Shown here piece by piece: positions 1-8,736 of a stretch of 64,000 nt of DNA. A program made the translations under genes and the position numbers. The notes under the pieces are model-generated. The model had not been told where the DNA came from, made no database searches, and saw only the letters and a program-made list of their open reading frames with translations. How positions within the stretch are numbered: position 1 is the first letter of the stretch; every line of letters starts with the position of its first letter. The DNA lies in the NCBI RefSeq assembly GCF_036226745.1, contig NZ_CP109013.1:186001-250000 (forward strand), in the 5' to 3' direction. Origin of the DNA: Streptomyces sp. NBC_00683. Lineage in GTDB: Bacteria; Actinomycetota; Actinomycetes; Streptomycetales; Streptomycetaceae.

Positions 1-203
1 GCACGCCCGGTCCCTACGAGGACGCCGTGCAGGGGCAGCCGATCTTCGAGGAGAACGACCGGGAGCACTTCAAGGGCATCGACATCATGCGTACGGTGCG
101 CAGCTTCGACCCCTGTCTGCCCTGCGGAGTGCACATGTATCTGGGCGAGGGCAAGAAGCTGGAACTCCTGCACTCCCCCACCCAGTCCGCGGGCAGCGAG
201 TGA
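1..203 (+). CDS. hhyL: [NiFe]-hydrogenase large subunit, C-terminal fragment (group 1h/5 type)
   Basis: Only the last 66 or so codons lie in the window; the gene starts upstream. The frame beginning at base 3 carries the L2 motif DPCLPCGVH near the end, whose two cysteines bind the Ni-Fe centre in this family. About 22 residues follow the motif histidine. This is the C-terminal tail that a hydrogenase endopeptidase removes once nickel is inserted, and such a peptidase is encoded at 4203. The stop overlaps the next start, so the genes are probably translationally coupled. Assignment to the actinobacterial high-affinity (group 1h, formerly group 5) class rests on the neighbours (NifU/Rieske, DUF5947, DUF6084 proteins) more than on the fragment itself. 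The small subunit, hypA and hypB are not in the window and may lie upstream. Confidence 0.85.
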   Translation, partial: TPGPYEDAVQGQPIFEENDREHFKGIDIMRTVRSFDPCLPCGVHMYLGEGKKLELLHSPTQSAGSE

Positions 204-1150
204 TGGCGGCGGAGGAGACACCGGCCACGCCCGACTGGCGGACGACCGGTGAACGCATCGACACCCTGATCGCCGCCAGTGGCTCGGGCGGCGCGGTCGC
301 CCGAGAGCGCAGCGAGGAACTGGTACGGCTCGTCGCCGATTTCTACGGCGCCGGACTCGAACGGCTGCTGGATCTGGTGCACGAGCAGGGGCGGCTGGAC
401 GACGGCGTCCTGGCCGCGCTGGCAGGTGACGAGCTGGTGGCGAGTGTCCTGCTGGTGCACGGGCTCCACCCGTACGACGTGGAGACCCGGGTCGAGAAGG
501 CGTTGGAGGGCGTGCGCCCGTATCTGGGGTCGCACGGCGGTGATGTGGAACTGCTCGCCGTCACCGACGAGGGCACCGTCCGCTTGCGGCTGCTGGGCAG
601 TTGCGACGGCTGCCCGTCCTCCTCGGTCACGCTGAAGCTGGCCGTGCAGGGTGCGGTGGAGGCGGCGGCTCCGGAGATCACCTCGATCGAGGTGGAGACG
701 GCGGCCGACAAGGAGGCTGCCGGAGCGGCGGGACCGCTGATGCCGGTGGACTCGCTGTTCGCCCGGCTGCACGCGGAGACCGGGGCACCCGGCGACGACG
801 GTGCGTCGTGGGAAGTCGTGCCTGAGCTGTCGGGGCTGGAGCCGGGCACCGTGGCCCGGGTCGGAGTCGGCAGGATGCCGGTGGTGGTGTGCCGGGTGGG
901 CTCCGACCTCTTCGCCTTCGAGGACCGGTGCGCGCGCTGCGAGCAGCCGTTCGAGGGCGCCACACTGGCGCGGCGTCTGGGCGGCGGATCCGGCGACGCG
1001 GTCCTGCGCTGCGCCCGGTGCCACGCGCATTACGACGTGCGGCGGGCCGGGGTCTGCCTCGACGCCGACGGCGTGCATCTGGCACCGCTGCCCCTGCTCT
1101 CGGACGGCGCCGTCGTCTCCGTATCGGTGCCCGCGGCGGTGGCACCGTGA
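203..1150 (+). CDS. NifU-domain protein with C-terminal four-cysteine Rieske-like domain
   Basis: A 315-residue accessory protein of the hydrogenase operon. Residues about 85-165 form a NifU C-terminal-type domain with CDGC at about 134-137, the motif that carries or transfers Fe-S clusters. Residues about 215-310 look like a Rieske ferredoxin fold, but the cluster motifs read CARC (about 242-245) and CARCHAH (about 269-275) instead of the canonical CxH and CxxH. The domain may therefore hold a four-cysteine [2Fe-2S] cluster, another metal, or nothing. The ATG at 203 overlaps the large-subunit stop; a GTG at 200 is an in-frame alternative. Likely roles are Fe-S delivery to the hydrogenase small subunit or electron transfer, both inferred. 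Confidence 0.8.
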   Translation: MAAEETPATPDWRTTGERIDTLIAASGSGGAVARERSEELVRLVADFYGAGLERLLDLVHEQGRLDDGVLAALAGDELVASVLLVHGLHPYDVETRVEKALEGVRPYLGSHGGDVELLAVTDEGTVRLRLLGSCDGCPSSSVTLKLAVQGAVEAAAPEITSIEVETAADKEAAGAAGPLMPVDSLFARLHAETGAPGDDGASWEVVPELSGLEPGTVARVGVGRMPVVVCRVGSDLFAFEDRCARCEQPFEGATLARRLGGGSGDAVLRCARCHAHYDVRRAGVCLDADGVHLAPLPLLSDGAVVSVSVPAAVAP

Positions 1151-1794
1151 TCGCTGCCCGTGCCGCCTCCCCGGCCGCCATCCTGCTGCGGCTCACACGC
1201 AACCGGCCGCAGCCGCCTGCCGGGGAGCGCTGCGAGATGTGTGCGGAACCGATCGGCGAGACCCATTCCCACGTGGTGAACCTCGACAGCCGCGCTCTGA
1301 TGTGCGGGTGCCGGGCCTGCTATCTGCTGTTCACCGACGAGAACGCGGAGTTGCGCTACCGGGCGGTTCCTGAGCGCTATCTGCATTTCGCCGGGCTGAC
1401 CGTGGACGGGCGTGCCTGGGACGAGTTGCAGATCCCCGTGGGGCTCGCCTTCCTGTTCCGCAACTCCGTGCAGGACCGCATGGTCGCGTTCTACCCGGGT
1501 CCTGCCGGGGCCACCGAGTCTGAACTCCCCCTCGATGCCTGGGAGACCGTCGTCGAGGCGAGCCCGGAGCTTGCCGTGCTGCGTCCCGATGTCGAGGCCC
1601 TGCTCATCCGGCGCACCCAGGACGGCTGCGGATCGTGTCACCTCGTGCCGATCGACGCCTGTTACGAGTTGGTGGGTCAACTGCGCACGCTGTGGCGGGG
1701 TTTCGACGGCGGATCCGAGGCTCTTGCCGCGATGGACGCGTTCTTCGCGCAGGTGGCGGACCGCAGCCGGCCCGCCGGGATCGGGGCACCGTGA
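1147..1794 (+). CDS. DUF5947-family hydrogenase-associated protein
   Basis: 215 residues from a GTG at 1147 that overlaps the previous stop by four bases (GTGA). The N-terminal third has a zinc-finger-like cysteine set: CEMC at about 32-35 and a CGC plus C cluster (MCGCRACY) at about 55-62, separated by an H-containing stretch. A further pair, CGSC, lies near residue 165. The pattern matches the DUF5947 family as I know it, usually found beside actinobacterial uptake hydrogenases. No enzymatic motif is visible. The tight overlaps with genes on both sides indicate one polycistronic message, so a role in assembly or metal/cluster handling is likely but unproven. Confidence 0.75.
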   Translation: MIAARAASPAAILLRLTRNRPQPPAGERCEMCAEPIGETHSHVVNLDSRALMCGCRACYLLFTDENAELRYRAVPERYLHFAGLTVDGRAWDELQIPVGLAFLFRNSVQDRMVAFYPGPAGATESELPLDAWETVVEASPELAVLRPDVEALLIRRTQDGCGSCHLVPIDACYELVGQLRTLWRGFDGGSEALAAMDAFFAQVADRSRPAGIGAP

Positions 1795-2432
1795 GCGACT
1801 TCGCGTTCTCCGTGCTGGACATCGCCGCCGATCCGTACGCGGCCGCGCCGCAACTGACCGCGCGGCTGCGGATCGAGGAGCGGACGGGTCTGCGGATCCA
1901 TGCCGTCGCCCTGCACTGCCAGGTGCGCATCGAGCCCCAGCGGCGTCACTACGACGAGACCGAACAGAGCGGCCTCCAGGGCCTGTTCGGTGGCCGGGAG
2001 CGCTGGACGGACACCTTGAAGCCGTTCCAGTGGATGAGCTGTGACACGACGGTGCAAGGGTTCAGCGGCGCCACCGACGTCGATCTCGCCCTGCCGTGCA
2101 CGTACGACTTCGATGTGGTCGGCTCCCGCTATCTGCATGCGCTGGGCGAGGGCGCGGTGCCGCTCGTCCTGATGTTCTCCGGCACGGTCTTCACCCGGGG
2201 CAGCGAGGGCTTCGGGGTCGAACGGGTGCCGTGGGACTGCGAGGCCCGGTATCAGATGCCGGTCGCGGTGTGGCGGCACTTGGTGGCGTCGCACTTCCCC
2301 AACACCGGCTGGATCAGGCTGGACCACGACGTCCTCGCGCGCTTCGCGGACTTCCGGGCCCGGCGCGGGCTGATCAGCTGGGACGAGACGGTGCAGGCCC
2401 TCCTGGCCGAGCACGACGAGGTGGCCTTGTGA
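1791..2432 (+). CDS. DUF6084-family hydrogenase-associated protein
   Basis: 213 residues starting at GTG 1791, again a GTGA overlap with the gene before it. The protein has no signal peptide and no transmembrane segment. It begins with a conserved N-terminal stretch (FAFSVLDI) and contains a histidine- and arginine-rich loop near residue 45 (QRRHYDETE). It fits DUF6084, a family I associate with the same actinobacterial hydrogenase neighbourhoods. Molecular function is unknown. Position between DUF5947 and the large 467-residue unknown suggests a structural or assembly partner of the hydrogenase complex. The family name is from memory and would need an HMM search. Confidence 0.72.
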   Translation: MSDFAFSVLDIAADPYAAAPQLTARLRIEERTGLRIHAVALHCQVRIEPQRRHYDETEQSGLQGLFGGRERWTDTLKPFQWMSCDTTVQGFSGATDVDLALPCTYDFDVVGSRYLHALGEGAVPLVLMFSGTVFTRGSEGFGVERVPWDCEARYQMPVAVWRHLVASHFPNTGWIRLDHDVLARFADFRARRGLISWDETVQALLAEHDEVAL

Positions 2433-3832
2433 GTCTTGACCAGGTGCGTACGATCGCCGACGCCGTGCTGTACGAGGGATACCTCCTCTACCCGTACCGC
2501 GCCAGTTCGCACAAGAACCGCTCGCGCTGGCAGTTCGGCGTCCTGGGGCCGCCGCATGCCACGGCGGCGAGTTTCGGCGAGGAATCCGGGATGGAGATGC
2601 AGTGCCTGCTGGCACCGCAGGACGGGCCGGCGGCCGTCACCGTACATCTGCGCTTCCTCCAGCTCCAGGTCCGCGAGGTGCGGAGCACGGGTGAGGACGG
2701 GGCCGAGGTGCCGGTGGACCAGCTCACCGTCGACGGGGTCTCCGTGATGTCCTGGGACGAGGCGGTGGAGCGCGAAGTCGTCCTGGCCGCGCTGCCGTTG
2801 GACGAGCCGGCCGACTCCGTGCACGAGGTGGCGGGCGGCGAGGACTCCGAGCCCGTCACCGACGCGCGGGGCGCGGTGGTGGGCCGGATCGTGCGGCGGC
2901 GGCTGCCTCTCGTGGTCCGTATCCGTACGCATGCCGTCATGGACGAGGGCTGTGTACGCCTGACCGTGAGCGTCACCAACGAGCACCCGGAGCCGGCGGA
3001 CAGCAAGGACGCCGCGATCCGGGCCTCGCTGATCGGGGCGCATCTGCTCCTCGGCGCGCACGACGCCGCGTTCGTCTCGCTGCTCGAACCGCCCGCCGAA
3101 GCGGCTTCGGCCGCCGGGCGGTGCCGGCAGCACAGGTGCTGGCCCGTGCTGGCCGGTCCGAAGGGATCGACGGACACCCTGCTCGGTGCACCGATCATCC
3201 TGTACGACTACCCGGAGGTCGCCGAGCAGAGTCCGGGCGCCCTGTTCGACTCGACCGAGATCGACGAGATCCTGACCCTCCGCGTGATGACCATGACGGA
3301 GGAGGAGAAGGCCGAGGCGCGCGCCACCGACCCCCGGGCCGGGGAGATCATCGACCGGTGCGACGGGATGTCGCCCGCCGGTCTCCAGCAGCTGCACGGC
3401 CTGCTGCGCGACCCGCACGCTCCGCAGCCCGCCGCTCTCGTGGGCCCGCCCGGCGATGTGCGGGACGTGGAGCCCGCCGCCTTCGACACCGCGGGCGCGC
3501 CCTGGTGGGATCCGGCGGCCGACGCCTCGGTCCGGCCGGAGAGCGACGCGGTGGTCATCGACGGGGTGCGGGTGGCCAAGGGCAGCCTGGTCCGCGTCCA
3601 TCCCTCGCGGCGGGCGGACGCACAGGACCTGTTCTTCGCCGGCCAGGTGGCCCGGGTGACCGCGGTGCTCGCGGACGTGGACGGCGGTACGCACGTCGCC
3701 CTGGTCCTCGTCGACGACCCGGCGTCCGACCTGCACGACTGGTACGGCCGCTACTTCTACTTCGCGCCCGACGAGCTGACACCCCTGAGCGTCGAGGAGT
3801 CGGCGCCGTACCGAGAGGAGAACCGATCGTGA
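2429..3832 (+). CDS. Conserved hypothetical hydrogenase-operon protein (467 aa)
   Basis: Starts at GTG 2429 with a GTGA overlap to the previous gene and ends in another GTGA overlap with the tiny gene at 3829. The product is soluble and acidic. The N-terminal part (DAVLYEGYLLYPYRASS) opens a long beta-rich region. A central stretch around residues 330-360 is charged and helical. The last 80 residues resemble a small barrel followed by the tyrosine-rich segment DWYGRYFYF. A lone pair of cysteines (CRQHRC, near residue 232) could bind a metal. I do not recognise a named family with certainty, although proteins of this kind accompany group 1h hydrogenases. Function unknown. Confidence 0.7.
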   Translation: MSLDQVRTIADAVLYEGYLLYPYRASSHKNRSRWQFGVLGPPHATAASFGEESGMEMQCLLAPQDGPAAVTVHLRFLQLQVREVRSTGEDGAEVPVDQLTVDGVSVMSWDEAVEREVVLAALPLDEPADSVHEVAGGEDSEPVTDARGAVVGRIVRRRLPLVVRIRTHAVMDEGCVRLTVSVTNEHPEPADSKDAAIRASLIGAHLLLGAHDAAFVSLLEPPAEAASAAGRCRQHRCWPVLAGPKGSTDTLLGAPIILYDYPEVAEQSPGALFDSTEIDEILTLRVMTMTEEEKAEARATDPRAGEIIDRCDGMSPAGLQQLHGLLRDPHAPQPAALVGPPGDVRDVEPAAFDTAGAPWWDPAADASVRPESDAVVIDGVRVAKGSLVRVHPSRRADAQDLFFAGQVARVTAVLADVDGGTHVALVLVDDPASDLHDWYGRYFYFAPDELTPLSVEESAPYREENRS

Positions 3833-3948
3833 AGAGCCTGGGCTTCATCACCGCCGTCGTGGGGGCTGCCGTTGCGGCCGTCTCCCTGGGGGTCGCGATC
3901 AGGTCGATCCCCGACATCCGCCGCTACCTGCGCATCCGTTCGATGTGA
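3829..3948 (+). CDS. Small membrane peptide, DUF6893-like
   Basis: A 39-residue peptide from GTG 3829, coupled to the preceding stop by a GTGA overlap. It has one hydrophobic helix (about residues 5-25, rich in Ala, Val and Gly) followed by a basic tail with RRYLRIR, the layout of a single-pass membrane peptide with its C-terminus in the cytoplasm. It matches the small DUF6893 family as I remember it. The operon position suggests that it tethers or stabilises the hydrogenase or an accessory at the membrane. That is inference; the peptide is too short for motif proof. Confidence 0.65.
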   Translation: MKSLGFITAVVGAAVAAVSLGVAIRSIPDIRRYLRIRSM

Positions 3949-3982
3949 ATCCCGACCCGAGTATGTGAGTGAGGAGCACCCC

Positions 3983-4195
3983 ATGGCGGACACACCGGAG
4001 AAGAACAGCGGGGTCCAGGAGGAGCCGCAGGAGGAACGGGGCCCGATGGGCTCCCGCGACACCGGTTCTGACCAGCCCGAAGGCGGCCCGGCCCACCGGC
4101 CGTCGGGCACCTCGGACGCGCGGTCCGACACCTCCGTACAGCCCAAGGAGGCCAAGCATCCGAAGGCGCCGGACCTCCGGTCCGGTGGTGGCTGA
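3983..4195 (+). CDS. Small hydrophilic, probably disordered protein
   Basis: 70 residues from ATG 3983, preceded by a good ribosome site (GAGGAG about 8 bases upstream). Composition is dominated by E, D, G, S, P, Q and K with no hydrophobic core, so it is probably disordered. No family recognised. It sits between the tiny membrane peptide and the maturation peptidase, 7 bases from the latter, in the same direction. It could be a dispensable filler or an operon-specific chaperone-like peptide. Codon use is similar to the neighbours, supporting a real gene. Confidence 0.55.
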   Translation: MADTPEKNSGVQEEPQEERGPMGSRDTGSDQPEGGPAHRPSGTSDARSDTSVQPKEAKHPKAPDLRSGGG

Positions 4196-4202
4196 GCCGA
4201 GC

Positions 4203-4733
4203 ATGACGGACGCACCGCACACGGCCGCCCGGGTACTGGTGGCGGGCATCGGCAATCTCTTCCTGAGCGACGACGGCTTCGGCCCGGAGGCCGTACGGCG
4301 GCTGGCAGCAGAGGGCGGACTGCCCCCGCAGGTCCGGGTCGTGGACTACGGAATCCGCGGCATGCATCTCGCGTACGACCTGCTGGACGGGTACGACGCG
4401 CTGGTGCTGGTCGACGCGTACCCGGGTGGCGGCGCGCCCGGGGAGGTGACGGTCCTCCGCATCGGCCCGGAGGACCTCGGTACGGGTGAATTCGACGCCC
4501 ATGGCATGAATCCGGTCGCAGTCCTGGCAAATCTGGATCAATTGGGCGGTACTCTTCCGCTCACCTTCCTCGTCGGCTGTACACCCGCCGGGGTCGAGGA
4601 GGGCATCGGGCTCAGCGAAGCCGTCGGCCGTGCGGTGCCCGAGGCGGTCCAGGCAGTGCACACCCTGGTCCGGCAGCTTGTCCCCGCCGTACCGACCACG
4701 TCCGTGAAGAGCGCCGAACTCCGGAGATCCTGA
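4203..4733 (+). CDS. Hydrogenase maturation endopeptidase (HyaD/HupD family)
   Basis: 176 residues from ATG 4203. The N-terminus has the family signature GIGNLFLSDDGFG, in which an acidic residue coordinates nickel of the immature large subunit. VDAYPGG (about residue 69) supplies the second acidic ligand and HGMNP (about residue 102) the histidine. This matches the Glu16/Asp62/His93 triad of E. coli HybD in order and spacing. The enzyme removes the C-terminal peptide of the large subunit after Ni-Fe(CN)2CO insertion; the substrate is very likely the subunit ending at 203, which still carries such a tail. The last 20 residues are less conserved and may be a flexible end. It is followed after 2 bases by the hypC-hypF fusion. 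Confidence 0.9.
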   Translation: MTDAPHTAARVLVAGIGNLFLSDDGFGPEAVRRLAAEGGLPPQVRVVDYGIRGMHLAYDLLDGYDALVLVDAYPGGGAPGEVTVLRIGPEDLGTGEFDAHGMNPVAVLANLDQLGGTLPLTFLVGCTPAGVEEGIGLSEAVGRAVPEAVQAVHTLVRQLVPAVPTTSVKSAELRRS

Positions 4734-4735
4734 TC

Positions 4736-7294
4736 ATGTGCCTAGGCATTCCTGGCCGCGTCGTGGAGATCGTGGACGGCTACGCGGGCCAGCTGGCCCT
4801 GGTGGATGTCGAGGGCGCCCGACGACGCGTCAACATCGGAATGCTCGACGATCCGCCCGGCTGCGACGACTGGGTGCTTCTCCACATGGGCTTCGCCGTC
4901 GAGCTCATCGACCGGGCGAAGGCCCGCGAGGCCATGTCGGGACTGGAGATGATGGGGCGCGGCCGGGCGGAGCGGGTGCGCCGCAGATTCGAGGTGCGCG
5001 GCGTCGTGCAGGGCGTGGGGTTCCGGCCCTTCGTGTATGTCACCGCCTCCGAACTGATGCTCAGCGGCATGGTGACGAACACGGGCGACGGGGTGCTCGC
5101 CGAGGTCGAGGGACCGGCCGGCGCCGTGGAGGAGTTCGGCCGCAGGCTGCGGGCCGACGCCCCGCCGCTCGCGGTCGTCGAGGACGTACGGACGAGCGAT
5201 CTGGCGACGTGCGGCGGCGAGGGTTTCACCATCGAGCACTCCCGCACGGCCGACCGGGCCAGGACCCTCGTCCCGCCCGACATCGCCACCTGCGGCGACT
5301 GCTTCGACGAGCTGGCGGACCCGTCGAACCGGCGCTACCGCCACCCCTTCATCACCTGCACGCACTGCGGTCCCCGGTTCACGATCGTCACTGGCCTGCC
5401 GTACGACCGGGCCGCGACCACGATGGCGGACTTCGAGATGTGCGCGGCCTGCCGGACGGAGTACGAGGATCCGGGCGACCGGCGCTTCCACGCCCAGCCC
5501 GTCGCCTGCCCCGACTGCGGGCCCCGGCTCGAACTGGTCGGCGGCGAAGGGGTGCCCCTGTCCCGTGACGAGGACGCGCTGCGCACCGCCCGTAAGCTCC
5601 TCGCCGACGGCGGGATCATCGCGGTCAAGGGGCTCGGCGGGTACCACCTGGTGTGCGACGCCCGCAACGCGGCGGCCGTGACCGAACTGCGCCGGCGCAA
5701 GCGGCGCGGGGGCAAGCCGTTCGCGGTGATGGTCCCGGACCTCGACGTGGCGCGGCAGCTGGTGACCGTCACGGCGGACGAGGAAGAGCTTCTGACCGGT
5801 GGTCGTCGCCCGATCGTGCTCCTGCCCCGGCGTCCCGCAGGGGCCGGCGCCGGTGCCGGGGTGTCCGACGCCGTGGCGCCCGGCTGTCCCGACCTCGGGC
5901 TGCTGCTTCCCTACACGCCGTTGCACGTTCTGCTCTTCGGGATCGGTGACGACGACCCGGGCCCGGACGCGCTGGTGATGACGTCGGCCAATCTGTCGGG
6001 CGAGCCGATCGTCACCGACGACGGCGACGCGCTGACCGTACTCGCGCCTCTGGTCGATGCCTGGCTGCGGCACGACCGGCGGATCCATGTGCCGTGCGAC
6101 GACTCTGTCAGCCGCTACGTGGCGGGCGCCGAGCTGCCGCTGCGCCGCTCACGCGGGTATGCCCCGCTGCCGCTCGCGCTGCCCTTCGACGTACCGCCGA
6201 CGCTCGCCGTGGGCGCGGACCTGAAGAACACCTGCGCCCTGGGCGAGGGCCGCTATGCCTGGCTGAGCCAGCACATCGGCGACATGGACGACCTGGCCAC
6301 GGTCGACGCCCTGACCCGCACGGAGAGGCACCTCGAAGAACTCACCGGGGTGGTGCCCGCGCTGCTGGTCGCGGACCGCCATCCCGGCTACCGGTCCGGC
6401 GACTGGGCCCGCAACCGTGCGGCGGGGCGGCCCGTGCGCACCGTGCAGCACCACCACGCGCACATCGCGTCGGTCATGGCGGAGCACGGTCTGGGCCGGG
6501 ACGAGCAGGTGATCGGCATCGCCTTCGACGGCACCGGCCACGGGGACGACGGCGCGGCGTGGGGCGGTGAGCTCCTGGTGGCCGGCTACGCGTCGTTCCG
6601 CAGGGCCGCGCACCTGGGTTACGTACCGCTGGCCGGGGGCGACGCGAGCGTGCTGCGGCCCTACCGGATGGCGCTCGCGCACCTGCACGCGGCGGGCCTC
6701 TCCTGGGACGCGGACCTGCCCGCGGTCCTGGCCTGCCCGGCCGCCGAACGCCAGGTGCTGGCGCACCAGTTCGCCACCGGCTTCGGCTGTGTGCCGACGT
6801 CGGGGATGGGCCGGCTCTTCGACGCGGTCGCCTCCCTGGCAGGTGTACGGCACGAGGTGGCGTACGAGGCGGAGGCGGCCATGGAGCTGGAGGGGCTGGC
6901 CCGGAGCGAGGCGGCGGACCCCCTGGCCGCGGAGAACGGCTACCGCTTCGCGATCCGGCCCGGCGCGGGCGAGGGTCCCGCCGTCGCGGATCCGGGCCCG
7001 GTCGTGCGGGCCGTGGTGTCCGACGTACGGGCCGGGGTGCCTGCCGGGCTGATCGCCGCCCGCTTCCACGCCGCCGTCGCCGCCCTGGTCGTCGACCTCG
7101 CGGACCTCTGCCGCACGAGCACCGGCCTGGACACCGTGGCCCTGGGCGGTGGCGTCTTCCAGAACGCCGTGCTGCTCGAGGCGGCCCAACACGGCCTCAC
7201 CGAGCGCGGCTTCACCGTTCTGCGGCCCCGGCTTCTCCCGCCCAACGACGGCGGGATCGCCCTCGGCCAGCTCATGATCGCCGCAGCCGGCTGA
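4736..7294 (+). CDS. hypF: HypC-HypF fusion: chaperone plus carbamoyltransferase for hydrogenase cyanide ligands
   Basis: 852 residues in one uninterrupted frame from ATG 4736. Residues 1-73 are a complete HypC chaperone: MCLGIPG start with the essential Cys2 and the LLHMGFA strand. Residues about 80-170 are an acylphosphatase domain (VQGVGFRPF, TNTGDG). Two zinc fingers follow at about 186-285 (CGDC/CTHC and CAAC/CPDC), then a YrdC-like carbamoyl-AMP domain, and a Kae1-like domain with HHHAHIASV, FDGTGHGDDG and LGGGVFQNA. HypF uses carbamoyl phosphate and ATP to carbamoylate HypE. HypC holds the iron with HypD. A second free-standing hypC follows at 7340, so the fusion does not replace it. 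No frame break is evident at the junction (about residue 75). Confidence 0.93.
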   Translation: MCLGIPGRVVEIVDGYAGQLALVDVEGARRRVNIGMLDDPPGCDDWVLLHMGFAVELIDRAKAREAMSGLEMMGRGRAERVRRRFEVRGVVQGVGFRPFVYVTASELMLSGMVTNTGDGVLAEVEGPAGAVEEFGRRLRADAPPLAVVEDVRTSDLATCGGEGFTIEHSRTADRARTLVPPDIATCGDCFDELADPSNRRYRHPFITCTHCGPRFTIVTGLPYDRAATTMADFEMCAACRTEYEDPGDRRFHAQPVACPDCGPRLELVGGEGVPLSRDEDALRTARKLLADGGIIAVKGLGGYHLVCDARNAAAVTELRRRKRRGGKPFAVMVPDLDVARQLVTVTADEEELLTGGRRPIVLLPRRPAGAGAGAGVSDAVAPGCPDLGLLLPYTPLHVLLFGIGDDDPGPDALVMTSANLSGEPIVTDDGDALTVLAPLVDAWLRHDRRIHVPCDDSVSRYVAGAELPLRRSRGYAPLPLALPFDVPPTLAVGADLKNTCALGEGRYAWLSQHIGDMDDLATVDALTRTERHLEELTGVVPALLVADRHPGYRSGDWARNRAAGRPVRTVQHHHAHIASVMAEHGLGRDEQVIGIAFDGTGHGDDGAAWGGELLVAGYASFRRAAHLGYVPLAGGDASVLRPYRMALAHLHAAGLSWDADLPAVLACPAAERQVLAHQFATGFGCVPTSGMGRLFDAVASLAGVRHEVAYEAEAAMELEGLARSEAADPLAAENGYRFAIRPGAGEGPAVADPGPVVRAVVSDVRAGVPAGLIAARFHAAVAALVVDLADLCRTSTGLDTVALGGGVFQNAVLLEAAQHGLTERGFTVLRPRLLPPNDGGIALGQLMIAAAG

Positions 7295-7339
7295 CGCCGC
7301 CGCTCCCCGTACCCGAGAGATCCACAGAGAAGAGGGACC

Positions 7340-7636
7340 ATGTGTCTGGCTGTTCCGGGGCGCGTCCTCAGTACCGCCGAAGTCGACGGCACCGTGATGG
7401 CCGAGGTGGACTTCGGTGGGGTGCGCAAGGAGGTGTGCCTCCAGTACATCCCCGATGTGACGGTCGGTGAATACGTCATCGTGCACGTCGGTTTCGCCAT
7501 CCAGCGCCTCGACGAGCGGTCGGCCAAGGACACCCTGGCCAACTTCGACCGGCTCGGCATCCTCGCCGAGGAGTTCGGCGACCCCCTCGAACTCGCAGCA
7601 CAGCAGAGCACGTCCCCCGAAGGAGCCGGCCGGTGA
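7340..7636 (+). CDS. hypC: HypC/HybG-family hydrogenase maturation chaperone
   Basis: 98 residues from ATG 7340 with a purine-rich ribosome site (AGAGGGACC). The start MCLAVPGRV contains the catalytic Cys2 that binds the iron precursor and the large subunit. The IVHVGFAIQ strand is the second hallmark. The last 15 residues are an extra tail. The stop overlaps hypD (GTGA). With the HypC domain fused to HypF at 4736 this operon encodes two HypC units of only moderate similarity. One may serve the HypCD assembly step and the other the large subunit, which is inference. Confidence 0.95.
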   Translation: MCLAVPGRVLSTAEVDGTVMAEVDFGGVRKEVCLQYIPDVTVGEYVIVHVGFAIQRLDERSAKDTLANFDRLGILAEEFGDPLELAAQQSTSPEGAGR

Positions 7637-8736
7637 AGTACCTCGACGAGTTCAGCGACCCCGACCTCGCGAAGAAGATCATCGATCAGATTCACGCCGT
7701 CACCACGCGGAAGTGGGCGATGATGGAGGTCTGCGGCGGCCAGACCCACTCGATCATCCGGCACGGCATCGACCAACTGCTGCCGGACGGCGTGGAGATG
7801 ATCCACGGACCGGGATGCCCCGTCTGCGTCACCCCGCTGGAGACCATCGACCGGGCACTGGCGATCGCCGCCCGTCCCGGGGTCATCTTCTGCTCGTTCG
7901 GTGACATGCTGCGTGTGCCCGGCAGCAGCCAGGACCTGTTCTCCGTCAAGAGCGCCGGCGGCGATGTACGGGTGGTGTACTCACCGCTCGACGCCCTGAA
8001 GCTGGCCCGCGAGAACCCGGACCGCGAGGTCGTCTTCTTCGGCATCGGCTTCGAGACCACCGCACCCGCCAACGCCATGACGGTGTACCAGGCCAAGAAG
8101 CTCGGAATCCGTAACTTCTCCCTTCTGGTCTCCCATGTCCTGGTGCCTCCGGCGATCGCCGCCATCATGGAGTCGTCGACCTGCCGGGTCCAGGCGTTCC
8201 TCGCCGCGGGGCATGTGTGCAGCGTGATGGGGACGTCCGAGTATCCGCCGCTGGCCCGGAAGTACAAGGTGCCGATCGTGGTCACCGGCTTCGAACCGCT
8301 GGACATCCTGGAGGGCGTCCGCCGGACCGTCGTGCAGTTGGAGGCGGGTCGCCACGAGGTGGAGAACGCCTATCCCCGGGCCGTACGCGACGAGGGCAAC
8401 GCGCCCGCCATGAAGATGCTCGCCGACGTCTTCGAGGTGACGGACCGGACCTGGCGCGGCATCGGGGAGATCCCCCGCAGCGGCTGGCGGCTCGCCGGGA
8501 AGTACCGGGAGTTCGACGCGGAGCAGCGCTTCGACGTGACGGGCATTCACACCGCCGAGTCGTCGCTCTGCCGCTCGGGCGAGGTGCTCCAGGGGCTGAT
8601 CAAGCCGCATCTGTGCGAGGCGTTCGGCAAGGAGTGCACGCCGAGGAACCCGTTGGGCGCGACGATGGTGTCCAGCGAGGGCGCGTGTGCCGCGTACTAC
8701 ACCCACCGCCGACTGGAACTGGTCGATGCGAAGTGA
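7633..8736 (+). CDS. hypD: HypD, hydrogenase Fe(CN)2CO assembly scaffold
   Basis: 367 residues from GTG 7633, overlapping the hypC stop. Recognisable family motifs are the MEVCGGQTH segment (residues about 35-43), GPGCPVCV (about 61-68) and the [10 protein letters not shown] segment in the middle. The C-terminal region includes conserved cysteines (CRSGEVLQG and the [10 protein letters not shown] segment) that hold the [4Fe-4S] cluster. HypD together with HypC carries the iron while cyanide groups arrive from HypE. Length agrees with the family (about 370). The end overlaps hypE (GTGA), so hypC, hypD and hypE are coupled. Confidence 0.96.
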   Translation: MKYLDEFSDPDLAKKIIDQIHAVTTRKWAMMEVCGGQTHSIIRHGIDQLLPDGVEMIHGPGCPVCVTPLETIDRALAIAARPGVIFCSFGDMLRVPGSSQDLFSVKSAGGDVRVVYSPLDALKLARENPDREVVFFGIGFETTAPANAMTVYQAKKLGIRNFSLLVSHVLVPPAIAAIMESSTCRVQAFLAAGHVCSVMGTSEYPPLARKYKVPIVVTGFEPLDILEGVRRTVVQLEAGRHEVENAYPRAVRDEGNAPAMKMLADVFEVTDRTWRGIGEIPRSGWRLAGKYREFDAEQRFDVTGIHTAESSLCRSGEVLQGLIKPHLCEAFGKECTPRNPLGATMVSSEGACAAYYTHRRLELVDAK

